The translations under genes and the position numbers were made by a program. From Methanocorpusculaceae archaeon UBA425 (GTDB taxonomy: Archaea; Halobacteriota; Methanomicrobia; Methanomicrobiales; Methanocorpusculaceae), in NCBI GenBank assembly GCA_002506085.1, contig DAWV01000002.1, forward strand, positions 145,873-156,496: a stretch of DNA of 10,624 nucleotides, given 5' to 3'. Below, piece by piece: positions 6,450 to 10,624 of the stretch. The notes beneath the pieces are model-generated. The model made no database searches. It had not been told where the DNA came from and saw nothing but the letters and a program-made list of their open reading frames with translations. Position 1 is the first letter of the stretch, and every line of letters starts with the position of its first letter.

Positions 6450-8278
6450 TGGATTATGAAGCAATCGGTCTGAAAGCCGGACTTGAGATTCACCAGCAGC
6501 TGAATACGAAGGAAAAGCTGTTCTCTCATTCGCCTGCGGTTTTCCGCGACACTGCCGATCATAACGGGGAAGTCAGCCGGTATCTCCGTGTTGCGACCTC
6601 GGAAATGGGGGACGTGGACCGTGCAGCAAAGGAAGAGCTGATGAACAGACGACTGTTCACGTATTACACCTATGATTCGACCGGTCTCGTCGAGATTGAT
6701 GAGGAGCCGCCGGCACCCCTCAACCCGGATGCACTCGACATCGTTTTGACGCTGGCGAAAATGTTTGACATGACGCCGCTCCCGGAAATCTGCACGATGC
6801 GTAAGATGGTTGTGGATGGTTCGGCGACGAGCGGGTTCCAGAGGACCGCTCTGGTCGCTCTGAACGGGGCTATCCGGAATACCTGCAGGATAGAAACGGT
6901 CGCCGTTGAAGAGGAGGCATGCCAGCGGGTCGAGGACACGATTTTCTCGGTCGACAGACTTGGGATTCCTCTCATTGAGATTACCACATCGCCATGTATG
7001 AAGACCCCGGAGGAAGTCCATGAAATCGCCCAGTATATCGGTATGATACTTCGTTCAACGGGTCGCGTCAAGCGGGGTATCGGGACAATCCGTCAGGATG
7101 TCAACATCTCTATCCGCGATGGGGCCCGTGTGGAAATCAAGGGTGTTCAGGAACTGGATCTCGTCACTGAAGTGGTTCGCCGCGAGGTTCAGAGACAGCT
7201 GTCTCTTCTCGCAATCAAGGACGAGCTTCTCGCGAGAGATGCTCTCGTGAACGGTGAGGTGTATGATGTGACCGCTGTTTTCAGAGAGACTAAATCGCAG
7301 GTTCTGAAGAAAGCACAGGTAATCCTCGGAACGGTCCTTCACGGCTTTAATGGTCTTGTCGGCATGGAGATTCAGCCTGATCGCCGTCTGGGTTCGGAGA
7401 TGTCCGATTACGCAAAGAAGTGCGGTGTCGGCGGTCTGTTCCACACTGACGAATTACCTGCATACGGCGTGACCGCAGACGAGGTCCGTATCCTTAAGGA
7501 AACGCTCGGTGCAGGACCCGAGGATGCGGTTGTTATCGTGGCATCCACCGAACAGAAATGCCGGTGTGCCATGCAGATGATTATCCGCCGTGCGAAAATG
7601 GCGTTCGAGGGAATCCCTGAGGAGACCCGGAAAATGCTTGAGGGAGGATCAACTGCCTATATGCGGCCCCTTCCGGGAGCGGCACGTATGTATCCGGAGA
7701 CGGATATACTCTCAGTCTCAGTCTCGAAAGAGTACTGGAACAGTATTGCCACACCCGAACTATTAACGGTGAGAGCCGGGCGTTTCGTCTCAGAGTATGG
7801 TCTGGACCCGGGCATGGCGCACCAGATGGCTTTTTCCGAGAAACTGCCGCTCTTTGAGCGCGCAGTGTCGGAAGGTATCCGCCCGGTGTTCGCGGCAAGA
7901 ACGATTCTTGCCTCCCTCAAGGAACTATCCAGGGCAGGAATCTCAGAAGACGCTGTTCCGGACGACTCGGTTATCGCGGTCATGAAAGCAATTGAGGCTG
8001 GAAATGCTGCAAAAGAGGCTGTTCTGGACATTCTGACGGCATGTTCCAAAGGTATGTCAATATCTGACGCGGTTTCGCGCGTAGCCCCGGCATTCTCCCG
8101 TGAGGAGCTGCAGGCACTGGTTCACGGAATCGTTTCAGACAGGGCTGAGTTCATCCGCTCGCGTGGCAAGGCCGCTCTTGGTCCCGTAATGGGCGTTGTC
8201 ATGAAAGAGGTTCGCGGAAGAATCGACGGAAAGGTCGTTTCCGAGGTTTTAAACGATGAACTCGGCAGGATTGTTTGA
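6449..8278 (+). CDS. gatE: Glutamyl-tRNA(Gln) amidotransferase subunit E
   Basis: GatE binds Glu-tRNA(Gln), activates the glutamate with ATP and amidates it with ammonia delivered from GatD. The 609-residue protein is GatB-like: GLEIHQQL (11-18), VDGSATSGFQRTAL (122-135), EEEACQ, GTIRQDVNI (212-220) and VEIKGVQELD (228-237). An AspRS-type GAD insertion follows at roughly 260-400, which distinguishes archaeal GatE from bacterial GatB. The core resumes with YMRPLPGAARMYPETD, and a YqeY-like helical tail ends the chain (about 480-609) for tRNA contact. I chose the ATG at 6449, which overlaps the gatD stop by one base (TAATG) and sits 8 nt after GGAGG. GatDE implies that this organism charges tRNA(Gln) indirectly. 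Confidence 0.97.
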   Translation: MDYEAIGLKAGLEIHQQLNTKEKLFSHSPAVFRDTADHNGEVSRYLRVATSEMGDVDRAAKEELMNRRLFTYYTYDSTGLVEIDEEPPAPLNPDALDIVLTLAKMFDMTPLPEICTMRKMVVDGSATSGFQRTALVALNGAIRNTCRIETVAVEEEACQRVEDTIFSVDRLGIPLIEITTSPCMKTPEEVHEIAQYIGMILRSTGRVKRGIGTIRQDVNISIRDGARVEIKGVQELDLVTEVVRREVQRQLSLLAIKDELLARDALVNGEVYDVTAVFRETKSQVLKKAQVILGTVLHGFNGLVGMEIQPDRRLGSEMSDYAKKCGVGGLFHTDELPAYGVTADEVRILKETLGAGPEDAVVIVASTEQKCRCAMQMIIRRAKMAFEGIPEETRKMLEGGSTAYMRPLPGAARMYPETDILSVSVSKEYWNSIATPELLTVRAGRFVSEYGLDPGMAHQMAFSEKLPLFERAVSEGIRPVFAARTILASLKELSRAGISEDAVPDDSVIAVMKAIEAGNAAKEAVLDILTACSKGMSISDAVSRVAPAFSREELQALVHGIVSDRAEFIRSRGKAALGPVMGVVMKEVRGRIDGKVVSEVLNDELGRIV

Positions 8279-8282
8279 TTTG

Positions 8283-8302
8283 TCTCTCCAGAATCAGAGA
8301 GA
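8283..8302 (+). terminator. Weak hairpin after gatE
   Basis: TCTCTC (8283-8288) pairs with GAGAGA (8297-8302) around an 8-base loop just after the gatE stop. It is followed by only a short T-run (TATGTTT), which may instead belong to the promoter of the next gene. It could be a partial terminator, so some transcription may read through into the small gene downstream. Confidence 0.25.
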
Positions 8303-8312
8303 TATGTTTAAG
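8303..8312 (+). promoter_or_regulatory. Candidate TATA box for the small basic protein gene
   Basis: TATGTTTAAG lies about 35-43 nt before the ATG at 8346. The usual spacing predicts a start near 8333 and a very short leader that just includes the GGAG at 8336-8339 (6 nt before the ATG). The call rests on base composition and spacing only. Confidence 0.35.
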
Positions 8313-8345
8313 TGAATGGGACACTAACAAAATACGGAGTTCAAT

Positions 8346-8624
8346 ATGGGTAAGACAGGAAGCATCAACTGGCACCAAGTAAAGGGTGTAAGCGGTCAGA
8401 TTCGCCTTGTCCCACAAAAAGAGGGAGAGGTCAAAAAACCCGGACCGAATCAGAGATTTAAAAGAGCGAGCATTGTTGCAAAGATTGACAGCCGCATGGC
8501 AAACAATCCGCAGCAGGGACGTGGACGCGGGCGCGGTCCGAAGATCGCAGATCAGCGTATTCGCCGCCGGATTCGCCGTTCAAAGAAATCGATGATGGGC
8601 GCAAAAGCAAAAGCAAAGCGCTGA
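8346..8624 (+). CDS. Small very basic protein, DUF5350-like
   Basis: A 92-residue protein with no cysteines or membrane segment, rich in arginine and lysine, so probably RNA- or DNA-binding in the cytoplasm. The N-terminal half (MGKTGSINWHQVKGVSGQIR, then a KKPGPNQRF segment) resembles, from memory, the small methanogen protein family annotated as DUF5350; I could not check this. A GRGRGRGPK stretch follows, then an RIRRRIRRSKK cluster and an alanine/lysine tail (MGAKAKAKR) like those of ribosomal proteins. Its start is supported by GGAG 6 nt upstream, and a good hairpin/T-tract terminator follows the stop. It lies 67 nt after gatE, so it is either a separate unit or the distal part of the operon. 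A ribosome-associated role is plausible but is inference. It does not look like ribosomal protein S30e. Confidence 0.8.
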   Translation: MGKTGSINWHQVKGVSGQIRLVPQKEGEVKKPGPNQRFKRASIVAKIDSRMANNPQQGRGRGRGPKIADQRIRRRIRRSKKSMMGAKAKAKR

Positions 8625-8648
8625 TATTTTTCACCACCATCAATAAAT

Positions 8649-8677
8649 GATGCGGAAATCCGCGTCATCATTTTTTT
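8649..8677 (+). terminator. Hairpin/T-tract terminator after the small basic protein gene
   Basis: GATGCGG (8649-8655) pairs with CCGCGTC (8660-8666), with one G-U pair and a four-base loop AAAT. It is followed shortly by seven T residues (8671-8677). This is the clearest terminator in the window and faces the terminator of the convergent gene. Confidence 0.7.
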
Positions 8678-8722
8678 CTGTTATTCTTAATTTCATATTC
8701 TCTTAACATTCTTCTCTCATTT

Positions 8723-8737
8723 TGAAGTGTGACTTCA
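8723..8737. repeat. Perfect hairpin between convergent genes
   Basis: TGAAGT (8723-8728) pairs with ACTTCA (8732-8737) around a three-base loop, GTG. It lies between two better terminators with no T-tract of its own. It may add to termination on either strand or be incidental. Confidence 0.35.
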
Positions 8738-8756
8738 TTCCGGCATGAAATAGAGT

Positions 8757-8779
8757 AAAAAAAGAATGATAACGATTCT
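8757..8779 (-). terminator. Hairpin/T-tract terminator of the methylthiotransferase gene
   Basis: On the minus strand AGAAT (8779-8775) pairs with ATTCT (8767-8763) around a seven-base loop. The last T of the stem begins a run of seven T residues (8763-8757). It begins at the last base of the stop codon, so termination is close behind translation. Confidence 0.55.
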
Positions 8780-10038
8780 CAGAAATTATTTTTGGCGATT
8801 CGTTCGCCAATCAGATAGTGGCGTTTGTGTCCGGTAATTTTCACGGTGACGTCTGTTCCTATCGGGAGCTCTTCCATGATGACAATATCCTGATACGTTC
8901 TGTCCCGCGCAGTCACGCTCCCTTTTTTTACGACTTCGGTAACGACTGCTGAAAGCGTCTTACCTATCAGGGCATTGTTGTTCTCATCATACACGGTATT
9001 TGCCGCATTGGTAAGGTTTAATGACCTTTGTTTTTTTATTGGTTCGGGGATTCTTTTCATCTTCGCAGCCGGCGTGTTCGGCCGGACCGAAAACCGCGTA
9101 ATGTTCACCTTTCCGGGCATTGTTCGCTCAATCTGAGCAACGGACGCCGCCGCGTCCTCATCTGTTTCGCCCGAAAAGCCGGCGATATAATCTGTGCATA
9201 TCCGGATATCGGGATGCACCCCGCGTGCCCGCCGGCAGATTTCTTCATACTGCGCTGACGTATAGCGGCGCCCCATCATTCTGAGGACCGCGTCAGATCC
9301 GGACTGGACCGGGATGTGCAGAAACAAAAATATCTTCGGGTCTGATATTGCCGCGAGGAAATCATCAAGAATCGGGAGGAGCGTGTCAGGGTTTGCCATG
9401 CCGATACGAATCATGAACTTACCCGGAATTTTGCAGAGTTGTCTCAGGAGATCCGGGAGTCTGAGCCCGTCATCCCTGTCCATACCCCAGGATGCCGTGT
9501 CCTGGGCCGTCAGCTGAATTTCCGTCGCTCCTGCGTCAATAATACTTTTTGCCTGACGAATGATGTCCTCCGCCGGAAAACTCACCAGCTTTCCTCTCGC
9601 GATTCGTGTGATACAGTAGGTGCAGTGCCCGTTGCATCCTCTCGCAATCTGGAGAACGGCATTCGTCCCCGCATGAGACGTTCCGACCTCCATATAGCAT
9701 GAGTGGATAATGGCAGGGTCGATAATGTGAATGTGCGGATATCTGCTTTTGAGGACGTCCCCGGCGACCGGGGGGAGACATCCCGTCACAAAAAGGAGTT
9801 TGTCTGCGTAAAGGTTCAGCCGTTCGTACATGTGCTTCTCGGTTTTTTCGATGACCACACAGGTATTGATTAAAATGGCATCTGCGTTCTCTGCGGATGA
9901 TGCCGGAACACACCCCTGACTCCGGGCAATTTCCATGATTTTCTCCGTATCGCCTGTGTTATAGGTACATCCGTAGGTTTCGGTGTACAGGGAAATATTT
10001 TTGAGAAGTTTCAGTGCCTCGAAGGTTTGGCTGTCCAT
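8779..10038 (-). CDS. tRNA t6A37 methylthiotransferase (radical SAM)
   Basis: This enzyme adds a methylthio group to C2 of N6-threonylcarbamoyl-adenosine at position 37 of ANN-decoding tRNAs (CDKAL1/MtaB type), giving ms2t6A. The 419-residue protein has all three family domains. The N-terminal UPF0004 domain carries three cluster cysteines, C24 (ETYGCTYN), C60 (INTC) and C87 (VTGC). The radical-SAM barrel has C135-x3-C139-x2-C142 in ARGCNGHCTYC. A C-terminal TRAM domain (about 357-415) binds tRNA. The N-terminal motif and overall length fit archaeal t6A enzymes better than MiaB or RimO. The only usable start is ATG 10038. Upstream AAGGA is just 3 nt from the ATG and an AT-rich box lies about 32 nt upstream, so the mRNA has a very short leader. 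The gene stands alone, convergent with the small basic protein gene. Confidence 0.93.
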   Translation of the reverse strand: MDSQTFEALKLLKNISLYTETYGCTYNTGDTEKIMEIARSQGCVPASSAENADAILINTCVVIEKTEKHMYERLNLYADKLLFVTGCLPPVAGDVLKSRYPHIHIIDPAIIHSCYMEVGTSHAGTNAVLQIARGCNGHCTYCITRIARGKLVSFPAEDIIRQAKSIIDAGATEIQLTAQDTASWGMDRDDGLRLPDLLRQLCKIPGKFMIRIGMANPDTLLPILDDFLAAISDPKIFLFLHIPVQSGSDAVLRMMGRRYTSAQYEEICRRARGVHPDIRICTDYIAGFSGETDEDAAASVAQIERTMPGKVNITRFSVRPNTPAAKMKRIPEPIKKQRSLNLTNAANTVYDENNNALIGKTLSAVVTEVVKKGSVTARDRTYQDIVIMEELPIGTDVTVKITGHKRHYLIGERIAKNNF

Positions 10039-10063
10039 GTTTCCTTAGTATATCTGTTGGCAG

Positions 10064-10077
10064 ATAAATAATAAATA
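10064..10077 (-). promoter_or_regulatory. Probable promoter of the methylthiotransferase gene
   Basis: The minus strand reads TATTTATTATTTAT, an archaeal TATA-like box centred about 32 nt before the ATG at 10038. Transcription would start about 5-8 nt before the ATG. Its upstream side is the end of the dispersed repeat block, so part of this promoter is made of repeat sequence. Confidence 0.5.
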
Positions 10078-10529
10078 GGACTTACGCGGTGTTGGTGTGG
10101 ATTCAATTTGGGAGGGGGTGACCGAGTGTGGATGCATGAGATATCCCCGTGAAGCTTTGTGAACAAGCGAGGGCTAAAAGCCCGAGTCGGAGAGCAAGGC
10201 ACAGCCTTGCGAACAAGCGAGCGACGCGAGTCGGAAAGCAAACCAAAGGTTTGCGAACGCGATTTTTTCTCATGCCTCCACGCCCAGTTCTATTCTTCGT
10301 GACATTCATATTTGCCTCTGCCCCCTCTATCCGTACTTGCCCCCTTTTCGTGAATTCCATTGATTTGCGGGCGCCGAAGGGTGGCCTTAGCGGAGGCTGA
10401 GGTTGACCGAGTTCCGCGTCCAACCAGCAAATCCGCGAAAGCACGTAAAAAAATCAGCTGTGAAATTTCTGTATGTACTTCGATTTCGTGTACTGGACTC
10501 TTTTTGACGGCCGCATCCCCGCAAGGCAA
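10073..10529 (-). repeat. Right copy of the dispersed repeat, expanded
   Basis: This is the inverted partner of the element at 1-190. Read on the minus strand it begins with a short peptide-like stretch from the ATG at 10516 (MRPSKRVQYTKSKYIQ, stop at about 10456-10454). A G-rich block near 10352-10335 and a hairpin array (10260-10151) follow. The conserved block ends it, with the perfect core CACACCAACACCGCGTAA at 10099-10082. The block order is that of the left copy, but this copy is about 260 bp longer between the first and last blocks. Longer open frames in this stretch look like shadows of repetitive sequence. I infer two decayed members of one multicopy family. I see no intact transposase and could not identify terminal repeats or a target duplication. 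Confidence 0.55.
10151..10260. repeat. Array of short perfect hairpins
   Basis: Four perfect stem-loops lie within 84 bases: GGGCT-AAA-AGCCC (10171-10183), GCAAGGC-ACA-GCCTTGC (10194-10210), CGAC-GCGA-GTCG (10222-10233) and GCAAACC-AAA-GGTTTGC (10238-10254). They are joined by near-identical spacers: GAACAAGCGAG occurs at 10161-10171 and 10211-10221, and GAGTCGG followed by AGAGCAA or AAAGCAA occurs twice. The array is therefore built from two partly duplicated modules whose stems keep pairing while their sequences change. It is most likely non-coding and active, if at all, as RNA or as folded DNA. Confidence 0.7.
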
Positions 10530-10620
10530 AGCCTTGGTCGCAAATCAGAGATTTGCTCCGCTAAGACCGCCCTTACGGAGCGGTCCGCCTCCGCTGAGGT
10601 CGTCGACTGCGTCTCCAACC
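10383..10620. repeat. Two diverged copies of a 40-50 bp module
   Basis: Positions 10383-10425 and 10570-10620 share, in the same order and orientation, CCTTA, then a GC-rich part, then GCTGAGGT or GGCTGAGGT, then a GAC/CGA segment, and finally TCCAACC. The second copy is about 8 bases longer. The match is by eye and needs gaps, so it is weaker than the hairpins. It suggests that the right end contains more than one copy of the same repetitive sequence. Confidence 0.35.
10521..10585. repeat. Second cluster of short hairpins
   Basis: CAAGGC-AAA-GCCTTG (10522-10536) and GCAAATC-AGA-GATTTGC (10540-10556) are perfect triloop hairpins of the same style as those at 10151-10260. Next come two competing pairings: GACCGC (10565-10570) with GCGGTC (10580-10585), or GCTCCG-c-TAAG (10555-10565) with CTTACGGAGC (10572-10581). 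The cluster lies immediately beyond the point where homology to the left repeat begins. Confidence 0.6.
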
Positions 10621-10624
10621 CGCC

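Noticed and set aside
5442..6464. 340-codon open frame antisense to gatD
   Set aside because: GatD is certain on the other strand with all catalytic residues. The antisense product is an Arg/His-rich composition with no recognisable domain, as expected for a shadow frame in GC-biased coding DNA.
6083..7021. 312-codon open frame antisense to gatD/gatE
   Set aside because: It crosses the gatD-gatE junction against two well-supported genes and shows no domain or ribosome binding site.
8346..8624. Ribosomal protein S30e
   Set aside because: The size is too large and the expected archaeal S30e N-terminal HGSLxxAGKVRxQTPK pattern is absent.
10151..10260. CRISPR array
   Set aside because: The repeated units are themselves palindromic, only 11-17 bases long, and the intervals are not uniform unique spacers. 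No cas genes are nearby.
10103..10529. Overlapping open frames of 79-113 codons at the right end
   Set aside because: They run through the hairpin arrays and repeats on both strands, and stem-loop repeats give open frames in several phases. None has a plausible ribosome binding site or domain.
10500..10624. tRNA or other structured RNA gene at the right end
   Set aside because: No cloverleaf with T-loop and anticodon arm could be built; the pairing is explained by separate short hairpins.

Overview
The window looks like a piece of a euryarchaeal methanogen chromosome, most likely from the Methanomicrobiales. The firmest evidence is the GatD/GatE pair, the archaea-only tRNA-dependent amidotransferase that makes Gln-tRNA(Gln). 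Supporting evidence is a small basic protein that resembles a methanogen-restricted family, an archaeal-type tRNA methylthiotransferase with a TRAM domain, and AT-rich TATA-like boxes instead of bacterial -35/-10 promoters. A Methanocorpusculum-like source would fit, but that is inference from style and not from a search.

Layout. Positions 1-520 hold no convincing gene: a decayed repeat (about 1-190), then AT-rich intergenic DNA. Positions 521-3507 (minus strand) are a tightly packed operon read pyrD, pyrK, then two paralogous CpXC zinc-ribbon proteins, each start overlapping the preceding stop by 8, 1 and 4 nt. A 232-bp divergent intergenic region follows. Positions 3740-8278 (plus strand) are a second overlapping operon, argH-gatD-gatE. 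Positions 8346-8624 (plus) encode a 92-residue, very basic protein, ended by a hairpin plus T-tract. A convergent minus-strand methylthiotransferase gene (8779-10038) has its own facing hairpin/T-tract. Positions 10039-10624 hold no convincing gene but are rich in short perfect hairpins and repeats.

How the genes work together. PyrD and PyrK are the two halves of a class 1B dihydroorotate dehydrogenase (pyrimidine synthesis). ArgH finishes arginine synthesis. GatD and GatE form one enzyme that amidates Glu-tRNA(Gln). The methylthiotransferase modifies position 37 of ANN-decoding tRNAs. Apart from the two CpXC genes and the small basic protein, the content is ordinary housekeeping.

The least ordinary signal is at the two ends. 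They carry homologous, inverted copies of the same element: a short remnant that still shows a protein-like substitution pattern, followed after a variable gap by a conserved block containing CACACCAACACCGCGTAA. In the right copy the gap contains an array of perfect short-stem hairpins, mostly with three-base loops, and the conserved block runs directly into the probable promoter of the methylthiotransferase gene. I found no defence system, CRISPR array, tRNA or intact transposase.
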